Below are positions 52,537 through 60,403 of a stretch of DNA of 60,403 nt, piece by piece. How positions within the stretch are numbered: position 1 is the stretch's first letter; every line of letters begins with the position of its first letter. A model generated the notes under the pieces. It was not told the origin of the DNA. It saw nothing but the letters and a program-made list of their open reading frames with translations, and did no database searches. A program made the translations under genes and the position numbers. The DNA is from an uncultured Bacteroides sp. (GTDB lineage: Bacteria; Bacteroidota; Bacteroidia; Bacteroidales; Bacteroidaceae), in the NCBI GenBank assembly GCA_902388495.1, contig CABMPP010000023.1:1-60403 (forward strand), given 5' to 3'.

Positions 52537-53844
52537 ATGAGATTCTATGACAGAACGCAAGAACTGGAAACCTTGCGAGAAATAGAGGCAGCATCTGCAG
52601 AATCAGCGCAGATGACAATGATGGTGGGACGTAGACGTGTAGGCAAAACAACATTGTTGAGAAACGCTTTCACCACAACTCCTGTACTTTACTTTTTCAT
52701 CGGCCGCAAAAATGAAATACTGCTATGTGAGGAGTTCGTGGAAGAAATGGAAAACAAACTCGGAGAAGTCTTCGGGCATTTCGCCAGTTTCTCCCAATTG
52801 TTCAAAGTACTGATGCAACTCTCTGAACGGAAGAATTTCACACTGATCATTGACGAGTTCCAAGAATTCAAAAACATCAATCCATCTCTATTCAGCGACA
52901 TGCAGAATATATGGGACGCCAACAAGGAGAAAAGCCGGATGAATCTGGTGATTTGCGGTTCCATCTACTCCATGATGAAGCAAATCTTCGAGAACTCCAA
53001 AGAGCCACTCTATGGCAGGGCAACTGCCCGCATGCACATCCACCCCTTTGAAATCAGCACGCTGAAAGAAATACTCGCCGACAATCAGCCGGACTACAAC
53101 CCCGAGGACTTGCTCACTTTCTATCTGCTGACGGGAGGAGTTGCCAAATACATCGAACAATTAGTAATCCGCAAAGCTTTTACAAAGGAGAAAATGCTGA
53201 AAACCATATTGTCACCGGGCTCTTACTTTCTGGAAGAAGGCAAGGATGTACTGATAGAAGAGTTTGGCAAAGACTATAGTAACTATTTCTCCATCCTTGC
53301 ACTGATAGCATCGTCGAAAACTGCACGAGGAGACATCGAGAGTACACTGAACATGCCCATTGGAGGCTACTTGGACAAACTGGAAAATGAATACAATATT
53401 ATCCGGCGCGTACGTCCCTTCATGGCAAAGGAAGGAAGCCGAAACAATAAATACAGAATTGTAGATAACTTCCTTCAATTCTGGTTCCGCTTCATCTATA
53501 AATACCGCAGTGCGGTAGAAATAGGTAACTTGGATTACATATATCAGATTGTGGAACGGGATTATGAAACTTACAGTGGATATATACTGGAGAAATATTT
53601 CCGTCAGAAGCTTGCCGAATCAAAATCTTATTCGGACATACAAAGCTACTGGGACCGAAAAGGAGAAAACGAGATTGATATCATTGCCGTAAACGACTTT
53701 GAAAAACGATTGCTCATAGGAGAAGTAAAACGAAATAAAGAACGCATCAATCTGCATATTCTGGAAAACAAAGCCGTAGAGATAATCAAAAAGCATGCAG
53801 ACTATCAAGTAGAGTACAAAGGTTTTTCTTTGGAAGACATGTAA
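52537..53844 (+). CDS. AAA ATPase with DUF234 C-terminal domain
   Basis: A 435-residue protein of the archaeal-ATPase/DUF234 type. It starts FYDRTQELETL and has Walker A VGRRRVGKTTLL (about residues 29-40), Walker B as LIIDEFQEF, ICGSIYSMM (sensor region), and LTGGVAKYIEQL before a winged-helix region. The C-terminal part (SDIQSYWDRKGENEIDII, LLIGEVKRNKERINLH) is a PD-(D/E)xK-like nuclease fold. Its biological role is not established. It is a single gene with no toxin-antitoxin or phage gene beside it, preceded by a nested palindrome. Confidence 0.86.
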   Translation: MRFYDRTQELETLREIEAASAESAQMTMMVGRRRVGKTTLLRNAFTTTPVLYFFIGRKNEILLCEEFVEEMENKLGEVFGHFASFSQLFKVLMQLSERKNFTLIIDEFQEFKNINPSLFSDMQNIWDANKEKSRMNLVICGSIYSMMKQIFENSKEPLYGRATARMHIHPFEISTLKEILADNQPDYNPEDLLTFYLLTGGVAKYIEQLVIRKAFTKEKMLKTILSPGSYFLEEGKDVLIEEFGKDYSNYFSILALIASSKTARGDIESTLNMPIGGYLDKLENEYNIIRRVRPFMAKEGSRNNKYRIVDNFLQFWFRFIYKYRSAVEIGNLDYIYQIVERDYETYSGYILEKYFRQKLAESKSYSDIQSYWDRKGENEIDIIAVNDFEKRLLIGEVKRNKERINLHILENKAVEIIKKHADYQVEYKGFSLEDM

Positions 53845-53861
53845 GATAATTGCCGAAAAGC

Positions 53862-53891
53862 TTGACATCGCCTTTCGGATGTTGTATCTTT
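53862..53891 (+). promoter_or_regulatory. Promoter of the small RNA
   Basis: TTGACA at 53862-53867 and the -7 box TATCTTTG at 53884-53891 give a 19-bp gap after TTG. No gene follows on this strand within reach; a terminator lies about 40 bp downstream. Confidence 0.75.
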
Positions 53892-53895
53892 GTAA

Positions 53896-53960
53896 AGTCA
53901 GTTTATAGATACTTCAATTTTAAATTAGGATAAACGGAGAGGCAGTGCTTCTCCGTTTTT
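53896..53960 (+). ncRNA. Candidate small RNA of about 65 nt
   Basis: Transcription from the promoter at 53862-53891 would start near 53896 and run into a perfect terminator: AAACGGAGA (53931-53939) pairs with TCTCCGTTT (53949-53957), followed by a run of six T from 53955. The 35 nt before the hairpin are AT-rich and contain no ORF. Promoter and terminator together define a short independent transcript. It is 52 bp after the ATPase gene, so it might instead be read-through trimming of that mRNA. Confidence 0.5.
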
Positions 53961-53987
53961 TGTTACCTCTCCCTACCTCCCGTTTGC

Positions 53988-54075
53988 AATGCCACATGTT
54001 ATCGTTCCGAATGCCACATGTCAGTAAGGCAAATGCCACACCTCAGCAGGTGAAATGGCTGGCATTTGGGGTGCT
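53988..54075 (+). repeat. 22-bp-period ATGCCACA repeat array
   Basis: ATGCCACA occurs at 53988, 54010 and 54032, exactly 22 bp apart, followed in register at 54054 by a diverged unit, ATGGCTGG. The inverse, TGTGGCAT, follows at 54079-54086. The spacers differ between units. This lies in the convergent gap between the small RNA and the lipoprotein gene. Confidence 0.7.
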
Positions 54076-54129
54076 GAAGTGTGGCATTCAAGATGTTAAG
54101 CTCTGGAGTTTACATCATCTGTTCCAGGG

Positions 54130-54195
54130 AAACAGACCATGCGTTGAGGGCAAACAGACGATACGTTCGGAGCAAACAGACCATCCGTTTCGATG
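54130..54195 (+). repeat. 22-bp-period AAACAGAC repeat array
   Basis: Three units begin at 54130, 54152 and 54174, exactly 22 bp apart. Each has AAACAGAC, then C/G, AT, any base, CGTT, then a variable 6 bp. It is a second repeat family with the same period as the array at 53988 but a different core and register. Confidence 0.7.
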
Positions 54196-54223
54196 TGGCA
54201 AAAGATAGGGTATGAAAACAGAA

Positions 54224-54245
54224 ACGGGAAGCCTAAGCCTCCCGT
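54224..54245 (-). terminator. Likely terminator of the lipoprotein gene
   Basis: ACGGGA/TCCCGT arms enclose a small inner GC/GC stem. On the minus strand they are followed by TTTCTGTTTTC, about 60 bp after the lipoprotein stop codon. Confidence 0.65.
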
Positions 54246-54304
54246 CCGTTAAATCTTTATAAATCTGCTCTTGACAAGAATCCTAAGAATTGTCCAAAGC
54301 AATC

Positions 54305-55126
54305 CTATTCTGCCCACCGTTCGCCATGAAATACTCTGCATCCTTGCGGAAGCGCCTCGGCAGGGATAAGCGGGGTAACCTCTTCCCACATCGTAAACGA
54401 TACCGGTCCGGTTTCTCTTGTCACAGTTTCTATCGGATTCTTCGGAGTAAAGATATGTTCTTCACCATTATAGCAAAGACGAATTGAGTATGAGCTCTCT
54501 CCCTCATAAACAACCGGTTCAAAAGTTCCTTCAATAGGTTTGGTTTCGGTTCCGGTAGGATAGACCAACAACTTACCGGCAGTACTCCATACTCCTTCTG
54601 CAGCATTTGTTGCTATGAATTCATAATAGCCATTCAATTTCACAGTGAAGTTATTCTCCAACTCTTTTTGAATATCCCGCCATTCATCATCCGGAATATT
54701 ACCGTCGGCCATTACAAACCCCTCTGTCACCTTACGGAGAATATGGCTGACATGCTTCTTCACAATTACTTGCAGCATCGTAGACAAACCACTCCCATCC
54801 TTCACCGTTACCAGTGCTTGTCCTTCCATCTTAGGAAGCACCTTGATGCGCTGATATCCGTTTACGCTTTCGGTGAAATCTACCGTAGCCACGGCATTGT
54901 CAGAATTCTCCAGCACATAGTCGCCTGTGCCGCCGTCTATGCCAAGTACAATACCTTCGGGATTCGTAAGATAGAGTGACACGGAAGAAGTCAGATTGTT
55001 GCAGGTGCCTATCTGATAGATGGGTTCCACTCCCTCAAAGAGAGCCATATCGCGATAATCATCTTCGCAGCTGGTGCCGACGCATAAGAGCAACGCCCAT
55101 ACCAATATAGAATAGATGTATTTCAT
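54305..55126 (-). CDS. Lipoprotein with beta-sandwich repeats, function unknown
   Basis: A 273-residue predicted lipoprotein: MKYIYSILVWALLLCVGTSC ends in a lipobox Cys followed by EDDYRD, the acidic tail that favours surface display in Bacteroides. The first half reads like an Ig/BACON-type beta-sandwich (TSSVSLYLTNPEGIVLGIDGG, YQRIKVLPKMEGQALVTVKDG), then a helical link (DDEWRDIQKELEN) and a second beta domain. I do not recognise a specific family. It has no neighbours that suggest a pathway. Confidence 0.78.
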   Translation of the reverse strand: MKYIYSILVWALLLCVGTSCEDDYRDMALFEGVEPIYQIGTCNNLTSSVSLYLTNPEGIVLGIDGGTGDYVLENSDNAVATVDFTESVNGYQRIKVLPKMEGQALVTVKDGSGLSTMLQVIVKKHVSHILRKVTEGFVMADGNIPDDEWRDIQKELENNFTVKLNGYYEFIATNAAEGVWSTAGKLLVYPTGTETKPIEGTFEPVVYEGESSYSIRLCYNGEEHIFTPKNPIETVTRETGPVSFTMWEEVTPLIPAEALPQGCRVFHGERWAE

Positions 55127-55237
55127 TGTCTCGAATTTAGTTGTTCTACAATACAAAAATACAGAAAAAAACAAAATACTGCATCGGCTACCCTACTTTA
55201 TTTCAAATCATTAAGAGTTCGGAGCGCTGCGAACGAT

Positions 55238-56656
55238 TCAGATGACCTGCTCTTTCGGATAATTCACCAAATAGAGCGTTCCCGTGGCACGGGTGAAAGC
55301 AGTATAGAGCCAACGGAAATAGTCGGGTGTCAAGTATTCGTCCGTCATATAGCCCTGGTCGAGAAAAACATTCTTCCACTGCCCGCCCTGCGCCTTGTGG
55401 CAAGTCACGGCATAGGCATACTTCACTTGCAGGGCATTGTAATAAGGATCGGCTTTCATCTTCTTCATGCGGTCGCGCTTCACGGGAATGTCTGCATAGT
55501 CTTCGAGAACGGCGTAGAAGAGACGGTCGTTCTCCGCTCTTGGCAGGGCAGGCGCATCGGTATGGAGTGTATCCAGAAGCAGATTCACTTCCAACTCGAA
55601 ATCATTGTAATCGGGAAAAACCAGGGTTACATCGGCAAAGCGGAAACCGTACAATTCGCGCGTGCGGCGCATGCGGCGTACTACGGCCGTCTCACCGTTG
55701 GCAATGAAGTCCATCTCCTTCTGCTTCTCCGTCCAGAAGTAGTTATTTTTCGCCACCATCAACAAGTCGCCCGTGTTCAACTCATCTTCCCGCCAGAGTA
55801 TCTGCGCACGGATACCATTATTATAGATGTTCGCCCGCTTGTTGGAACGGCATATCACGATGGTTTCGTCCATCCCGTCGTTGTCATAGCAGGAGCTCAA
55901 CGTATCTATCAGTTCATCGCCGGGCAGCACTTTGATGTCGGCAAAGCCCGATACTTTAATCTTCGGCAGGCTGAAACAGTCGTCTTCCGCTATCAGTTGC
56001 CGCAACCGGGTGGCATTCCACAAGATGCCCGACTGCTGCTCCTGGCGTACTACCTGCGTCAAGTCCACTTCCTTCACCTCCAGCCCGTAACCTTTCAATG
56101 CCTCGGCAAAGAGGGCGGGACTCTGTTCCTCCCCTACCGGCGGTAGCTGCGCCGTATCTCCCATCAACAGTAACCGGCATCCCTGGCCGGAATAGACAAA
56201 CTGCACCAGGTCGTCCAGCAAACGCCCCGTACCAAACATGGAACCGGACAGTCCCTCATTGGAAATCATCGACGCCTCGTCTACTATATATAAGGTATGA
56301 GTTGTCAAATTATCGTTCACCGAAAAATTGCTCACCTCATTAGAGAATGATTGCTGTCTATAGATTTTTTTATGAATTGTAAACGCCGGATGCTCCGCGT
56401 AAGCAGAAAATACCTTCGCCGCCCTCCCGGTGGGAGCCAGCAGTACCGACTTCTGTTGCAACTTATCCAACGTCCGCACCAAAGCACCCACCAGCGAAGT
56501 TTTACCTGTTCCGGCATAACCACGCAGCAGAAAAACCGCCTCGTTATGGGGCGACACAAGGAACTCTGATAAAGATTTTACTGCAATTTCTTGCTCAAGA
56601 GTTGGTTGGTAAGGAAAATTTTCCTTAATTTGCCTTTCTAAATAGTTATTTATCAT
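55238..56656 (-). CDS. RecD-like ATP-dependent DNA helicase (SF1B)
   Basis: A 472-residue superfamily 1 helicase. Walker A is GYAGTGKTSLVGAL (about residues 46-59); motif II is YIVDEASMISNEG; LLMGDTAQLPPVGEEQSPALF is motif III; the C-terminal UvrD-like region has YAYAVTCHKAQGGQWKNVFLD and YTAFTRATGTLYLV. It starts LERQIKENFPYQPTLEQEIAV. It is shorter than RecD or RecD2, so it is the compact stand-alone type common in Bacteroidetes. A role in repair or end processing is likely. Confidence 0.9.
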   Translation of the reverse strand: MINNYLERQIKENFPYQPTLEQEIAVKSLSEFLVSPHNEAVFLLRGYAGTGKTSLVGALVRTLDKLQQKSVLLAPTGRAAKVFSAYAEHPAFTIHKKIYRQQSFSNEVSNFSVNDNLTTHTLYIVDEASMISNEGLSGSMFGTGRLLDDLVQFVYSGQGCRLLLMGDTAQLPPVGEEQSPALFAEALKGYGLEVKEVDLTQVVRQEQQSGILWNATRLRQLIAEDDCFSLPKIKVSGFADIKVLPGDELIDTLSSCYDNDGMDETIVICRSNKRANIYNNGIRAQILWREDELNTGDLLMVAKNNYFWTEKQKEMDFIANGETAVVRRMRRTRELYGFRFADVTLVFPDYNDFELEVNLLLDTLHTDAPALPRAENDRLFYAVLEDYADIPVKRDRMKKMKADPYYNALQVKYAYAVTCHKAQGGQWKNVFLDQGYMTDEYLTPDYFRWLYTAFTRATGTLYLVNYPKEQVI

Positions 56657-56708
56657 TTTTGTAACAGAAAAAAGTAAAGGGAACTATCGTTTTTAAATTA
56701 ATTTCTTT

Positions 56709-56716
56709 TATTTTTG
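56709..56716 (+). promoter_or_regulatory. Promoter -7 box of the 56752 operon
   Basis: TATTTTTG matches TAnnTTTG; the sequence before it is AT-rich without a TTG at the right distance. Transcription near 56721 leaves a leader of about 31 nt. Confidence 0.55.
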
Positions 56717-56751
56717 CGGTGCGAATATAACAACTAAAAAACATATTTATC

Positions 56752-57438
56752 ATGAAAACAGTATTTAATATCGTTTTAGGCTTATGTGCTCTGGTTTTAG
56801 TTTATATCTGCTATACCAGCATTATGGGTCCTATAAACTTTGAAAAAGCGAAGAAGCACAGAGACGCAGCAGTCATTGCACGTTTGATGGACATCCGTAA
56901 AGCACAGTTGGAGTACCGTACTCTGCATGGTCAGCAGTACACCGCCAGCTTCGATACGCTGATTGACTTCGTAAAGAACCAGAAGCTTCCGTTCATCTAC
57001 AAACAAGGTGAATTGAACGACAAGCAGCTGGAAGATGGTCTGACTGAAAAGAAAGCTATCGCCATCATCGAGAAAGCCAAGAAAACAGGCAAGTATGATG
57101 AAGTTAAGAAGTGGGGTTTGGAAAACTTCAAGCGTGACACTTTGTGGGCAGCCGTATTGGATACGATCTTCCCCAAAGGTTTCAATGCTGACTCTATGAG
57201 ATATGTTCCTTTTGGAAACGGTGCACAATTCGAAATGGCAACACGTAACGATACTGCCAAGTCCGGTGCTCCTTTCTGTCTGCTCGAAGTGAAGACTCCG
57301 TACGATGTTTACCTGAATGGTCTGGACAAGCAAGAAATTGCTAACCTGAAAGACTTACAGACGAAGCTGGGTAAATATAGCGGTCTGATGATCGGTAGCT
57401 TGGAAACAGCTAACAACAACGCCGGTAACTGGGAATAA
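56752..57438 (+). CDS. Membrane-anchored protein of unknown function
   Basis: A 228-residue protein with one N-terminal membrane helix (FNIVLGLCALVLVYICYTSIM) followed by a charged helix (NFEKAKKHRDAAVIARLMDIRKAQLEYRTLHGQQY). This order resembles a pilin-like or pseudopilin-like anchor-plus-helix, but no prepilin cleavage motif is evident. The rest includes TEKKAIAIIEKAKKTGKYDEVKK and GNGAQFEMATRNDTAKS. I know of no assigned function. The DUF3822 gene follows 21 bp later on the same strand. Confidence 0.78.
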   Translation: MKTVFNIVLGLCALVLVYICYTSIMGPINFEKAKKHRDAAVIARLMDIRKAQLEYRTLHGQQYTASFDTLIDFVKNQKLPFIYKQGELNDKQLEDGLTEKKAIAIIEKAKKTGKYDEVKKWGLENFKRDTLWAAVLDTIFPKGFNADSMRYVPFGNGAQFEMATRNDTAKSGAPFCLLEVKTPYDVYLNGLDKQEIANLKDLQTKLGKYSGLMIGSLETANNNAGNWE

Positions 57439-57459
57439 TCTCACCCCGACACAATACGT

Positions 57460-58239
57460 ATGATAGAAACAACTGATTTTAATAAATCGGAACAGTATAC
57501 ATTATCCATCCGTCTCAGTACGGATGGATTTTCTTTTTCTGTATTCAACCCCTTGGGCGACGGCGAGCTTTCTTTCTTTGACCGTGAAGTGGATGAGTCG
57601 CTCTCCCTCACCGCCAACCTGAAACAAACCTTCCGCGAAGTGGAATGGCTGAGCCGTCCTTACCGCCGTGTCAATGTGCTGATGGCGGACAAGCGCTTTA
57701 CGTTCATCCCGCTGGAATTCTTTGAAGACGAACAAGCGGAAATCGTATTCTATCACAATCACCCGAAGCGGGAGAACGAACTTGTTCAGTACAACATTCT
57801 GCATAAGAATAATTCCGTTGTATTGTTCGGCATGGACAAGAGTGCCTGCATCTTCCTGCGCGAACAGTATCCCGATGCAAAATTCTACTCCCAGGCCAGC
57901 CCCTTCATCGAGTTCTTTGCAGCAAAGAGTCGCCTGGGCAACAGCCGTAAGATGTATGTAAACCTGCGGAAAAATGCCGTAGACGTGTACGGCTACGAAC
58001 GCGGACATCTGCTCCTTGCCAACTCTTTCGAATGCAAGGAAACAGCCGACCGCATCTATTACCTATTATATATATGGAAGCAACTCGGCTTTGAGCAAGA
58101 GCGTGACGAACTGCACCTCACCGGCAGCCTGCACGACAAAGAACAGCTACTGCCCGAACTGCGAAAATTCATCCGGCAGGTGTTCATCATGAACCCCGCC
58201 ACTAATCTTGACCTACAAGCCATAATCTCATGCGAGTAA
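57460..58239 (+). CDS. DUF3822 family protein
   Basis: A 259-residue protein of the DUF3822 family: YTLSIRLSTDGFSFSVFNPL at the start, RRVNVLMADKRFTFIPLEFFED, LFGMDKSACIFLREQYPDAKFY and YVNLRKNAVDVYGYERGHLLLANSF. Related proteins look like degenerate actin/ASKHA-type folds. Function is not known. It overlaps rsmD by 10 bp, an arrangement I have seen associated with Bacteroidetes rsmD. Confidence 0.85.
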   Translation: MIETTDFNKSEQYTLSIRLSTDGFSFSVFNPLGDGELSFFDREVDESLSLTANLKQTFREVEWLSRPYRRVNVLMADKRFTFIPLEFFEDEQAEIVFYHNHPKRENELVQYNILHKNNSVVLFGMDKSACIFLREQYPDAKFYSQASPFIEFFAAKSRLGNSRKMYVNLRKNAVDVYGYERGHLLLANSFECKETADRIYYLLYIWKQLGFEQERDELHLTGSLHDKEQLLPELRKFIRQVFIMNPATNLDLQAIISCE

Positions 58240-58808
58240 TCAGCGGAATATACAAAAGAAGACGGTTCGACGTGCCCCACTCCTTCAAGGCACGCCCCAC
58301 TACGGACTTTGCCAAGGAGAATCTGTTCAATGTGCTCTCCAACCACATCGACTTTGAAGACGGTGTACGCGCCCTCGACCTCTTTGCAGGCACGGGCAGC
58401 ATCAGTATCGAACTCGTATCCAGAGGATGCGACCAAGTGGTCAGCGTAGAGAAAGACCGCGACCACTACGCCTTTATCTGCAAAATTATGCAAGAGGTGA
58501 AGACTGATAAATGCCTGCCCATCCGCGGCGATGTATTCAAATACATCAAGAGCGGAAAGGAACAGTTCGACTTCATCTTTGCCGATCCCCCCTATGAACT
58601 GACCGGACTGGAAACCTTGCCCGACCTTATCTTCGAAAACAACCTGCTGAAAGCAGACGGACTGTTCGTGCTGGAACATGGAAAGAAGAACGGCTTTGAA
58701 GAACATCCGCACTTTGTAGAAAGAAGGGCATACGGCAGCGTGAACTTCTCGTTCTTTAGATTGAGTTCCGGTTCTTCAGAAACAGAAGATATAGATACTA
58801 CTGATTAA
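58230..58808 (+). CDS. rsmD: 16S rRNA (guanine966-N2)-methyltransferase RsmD
   Basis: It methylates G966 in 16S rRNA. The start MRVISGIYKRRRFDVPHSFKARPTTDFAKENLFN is the family N-terminus, ALDLFAGTGSISIELVSRG is SAM motif I, and the catalytic motif IV is FIFADPPYEL. It has 192 residues. The 3' end overlaps the convergent cardiolipin synthase gene by 4 bp, so both transcripts must read past each other or stop within coding sequence; I see no terminator. Confidence 0.95.
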   Translation: MRVISGIYKRRRFDVPHSFKARPTTDFAKENLFNVLSNHIDFEDGVRALDLFAGTGSISIELVSRGCDQVVSVEKDRDHYAFICKIMQEVKTDKCLPIRGDVFKYIKSGKEQFDFIFADPPYELTGLETLPDLIFENNLLKADGLFVLEHGKKNGFEEHPHFVERRAYGSVNFSFFRLSSGSSETEDIDTTD

Positions 58809-60244
58809 AGAAGCGGCGCCATCAATCTCACAATGCTCTCGGCAGCTTTACGATACCAGGGACGCTTTACCCAGTTTTTCAGGAATACTTGCGTGCACTC
58901 CCGCTGATCCTGCAAGAAGATTTCGCGCATTTCGAGGGCGGTATCCATGTCGTAGATAAACGCATTTACTTCAAAATTATGCTCAAAGCTGCGGAAGTCT
59001 ACATTGGTGGAACCTACCGTGGAGAGTTCGTCGTCCGACACCATCAGCTTGGAGTGCAGAAAGCCTTTCTTATAAAAGTATACCTTGACACCCGAATAAA
59101 GTACATCTGCCAGATAAGAGCAGGAACCCAGGTGCGTCAAGCGGTTGTCTGCACGCATGGGGAGCATCAGGCGCACGTCGACACCCGCCAAGGCGGCAGT
59201 CTGCATGGCTATCAGTACACCTTCGGTAGGAAGGAAATAAGGAGTCTGAATGTAGAAGTATTTCCGCGCAGCGGAGATGGCCATGACAAGTCCCTGCATG
59301 ATGTCTTTCCAGGGACCGATAGGTTCGCTTGTTACAATCTGTGCCAAAGAAGTGCCACAGTTTTCTATCTTCGGGAAGTAACGGGCGGAAGTAATCAGCG
59401 TGCGGTCTACGAAGTACCAGTCGAGCAGGAAAGCAGTTTGCAAGCCATGAACGGCTTTGCCTTCGAGCAGAAGGTGCGTATCGCGCCAGATGCCCCACGA
59501 GAAGCCGCGCATATAGCGTTCTGCCAGGTTCATGCCACCCACGAAACCTATGCGGCCGTCGATGACAACAATCTTCCGGTGATTACGATAGTTCACTTTA
59601 CTGGTGAAAAGCGGGAAGCGTACTTTGAGGAAGCTGCGCACCTCAATGCCCGATGCCCGCATTTCTTCGAAGAAGCGGTTGGGGACGTGCCAACAACCTA
59701 CGTCGTCGTAGATGACGCGTACCTCGACGCCTGCACGCGCCTTTTCCATAAGGACATCGCGCACCATACGTCCGGTGGCATCGTCTTCGAAGATATAGAA
59801 TTCCAGATGAATGTGGCGGGTGGCTTTCTGCAATTCGCGCAGCAGGGATTGCAACATGGAAAGGCCGGAGGTATAGGTTTCCACCCGGTTGCCGTCGAAA
59901 GGAAAGGCCTGATTGGTGTTGCGGAACAGGGAGATCAGGCGACTGTAGTTCATAGGGAGCGCACAGGAGTCTTGTGCCAGATACTCAGCCATCGGCTTCC
60001 TGAGCAGGCGGCTGTAACTCTTCCTTCCGATGATACGCACACGGCGCTGGCTACGCCCGAAGAAGAAATAAAAGATAAGCCCCACTACAGGAAGGAACAT
60101 CAATACCAGTATCCACGCCATAGTCTTCACCGGATTACGGTTGTCGAGGATGACAACGATAATCGTACCGATGATAGCACCGAAATAGATGATGTCGAAT
60201 GCTACCGAAGCAATCTGGCTGGCAAAGAGATTCCAATCGAACAT
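58805..60244 (-). CDS. cls: Cardiolipin synthase (phospholipase D superfamily)
   Basis: It makes cardiolipin from phosphatidylglycerol. Two N-terminal membrane helices (FDIIYFGAIIGTIIVVIL, TMAWILVLMFLPVVGLIFYFFFG) are followed by two HKD motifs, NHRKIVVIDGRIGFVGG and HSKLMVSDDELSTVGSTNVDFR, each complete. It has about 479 residues, full family length. The start MFDWNLF (60244) gives a 20-nt leader; an ATG 12 bp upstream (60256) is the alternative. A -7 box precedes it. Confidence 0.95.
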   Translation of the reverse strand: MFDWNLFASQIASVAFDIIYFGAIIGTIIVVILDNRNPVKTMAWILVLMFLPVVGLIFYFFFGRSQRRVRIIGRKSYSRLLRKPMAEYLAQDSCALPMNYSRLISLFRNTNQAFPFDGNRVETYTSGLSMLQSLLRELQKATRHIHLEFYIFEDDATGRMVRDVLMEKARAGVEVRVIYDDVGCWHVPNRFFEEMRASGIEVRSFLKVRFPLFTSKVNYRNHRKIVVIDGRIGFVGGMNLAERYMRGFSWGIWRDTHLLLEGKAVHGLQTAFLLDWYFVDRTLITSARYFPKIENCGTSLAQIVTSEPIGPWKDIMQGLVMAISAARKYFYIQTPYFLPTEGVLIAMQTAALAGVDVRLMLPMRADNRLTHLGSCSYLADVLYSGVKVYFYKKGFLHSKLMVSDDELSTVGSTNVDFRSFEHNFEVNAFIYDMDTALEMREIFLQDQRECTQVFLKNWVKRPWYRKAAESIVRLMAPLL

Positions 60245-60268
60245 GTTCACAAACAATTAAGTGTGAAA

Positions 60269-60276
60269 CAAATGTA
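60269..60276 (-). promoter_or_regulatory. Promoter -7 box of cls
   Basis: On the minus strand this reads TACATTTG, a TAnnTTTG match 24 bp before the start codon. The -33 element is weak. Confidence 0.6.
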
Positions 60277-60335
60277 AGAAAAACACTGAAACTTCTACCA
60301 GAGATTACAGAGATTAACATAAATGGGAATTTACG

Positions 60336-60394
60336 GAGTATCTCAAATTCCTCCGCCTGAAAGGGGAGGTGCCCGTAGGGCGGAGGGGTTTCAC
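60336..60394 (+). repeat. Dispersed GC-rich intergenic repeat, copy B
   Basis: The plus strand begins GAGTATCTCAAA, continues GCCTGAAAGGGG and CCCGTAGGGCGGAGG, and ends GGTTTCAC. It is the inverted partner of copy A at 5-65. Its GC arms can form a hairpin. The 60277-60335 stretch before it shows no gene. Confidence 0.65.
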
Positions 60395-60403
60395 ATCCGA
60401 AGG

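Noticed and set aside
52537..53844. Phage-defence or toxin system around the DUF234 ATPase
   Set aside because: The gene stands alone, with no partner effector, antitoxin or recombinase in its neighbourhood.
53988..54195. Possible CRISPR array
   Set aside because: Units are 22 bp end to end with cores of 8-16 bp and no room for spacers; there are no cas genes in the window and the cores are imperfect.

Overview
The window looks like a chromosomal segment of a Bacteroides species. The evidence is the gene set (NigD-like lipoprotein, DUF349 protein, HU-HIG-type histone-like protein, DUF5683, DUF3822, Bacteroidales-type RsfS, FtsH and CdsA), very frequent promoters of the Bacteroidetes type (-7 box TAnnTTTG, often with TTG about 19-20 bp upstream), few Shine-Dalgarno sequences and many lipoprotein signal peptides. 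No integrase, transposase, phage gene, CRISPR array or rRNA is visible. One tRNA (Gln, CUG) is present. Nearly identical GC-rich repeats lie in opposite orientation at the two ends (5-65 and 60336-60394).

Layout. 367-13342 is housekeeping: a YbhN-like flippase family membrane protein, rsmA, mgtE, a DUF349 protein, an AICAR-transformylase-only PurH relative, tRNA-Gln, rsfS-ftsH-cdsA, a NigD-like lipoprotein and surE-lpxB. 13610-14863 holds a DUF456 membrane protein and an HU-like protein whose promoter is followed by three 15-bp palindromes at an exact 22-bp period. 15205-21379 is the parA-parB-DUF5683-lytic transglycosylase group, then the bifunctional ppGpp synthetase/hydrolase.

21485-43963 is the centrepiece: 21 genes on one strand, most overlapping or separated by a few bases, forming an aryl-polyene/flexirubin-like type II polyketide cluster. 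An aromatic amino acid ammonia-lyase and a PaaK-like ligase would make and activate a hydroxycinnamate starter. Two ACPs, three ketosynthases, a chain-length-factor-like protein, a ketoreductase and two hotdog dehydratases would build the polyene. Methyltransferases, acyltransferases, a GT2-DUF2062 protein, a polysaccharide deacetylase, a LolA-like carrier, a lipoprotein, an MMPL exporter fused to an acyltransferase and a methyltransferase, a CrtI-like flavoprotein and a C45 acyltransferase would tailor, attach and export it. The dialkylresorcinol enzymes DarA and DarB of true flexirubin loci are not here.

44021-49549 carries two small envelope proteins, a MerR regulator, an M23 peptidase and alaS. 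49682-49954 is a strongly supported rod-shaped structured RNA (about 57 base pairs visible by eye) behind its own promoter, ahead of an MBOAT-SGNH O-acylation pair. 52476-54300 holds a 39-bp nested palindrome, a DUF234 ATPase, a probable 65-nt small RNA, and two further families of 22-bp-periodic repeats. The rest is a lipoprotein, a RecD-like helicase, a membrane-anchored protein of unknown function, a DUF3822 protein, rsmD and a cardiolipin synthase.
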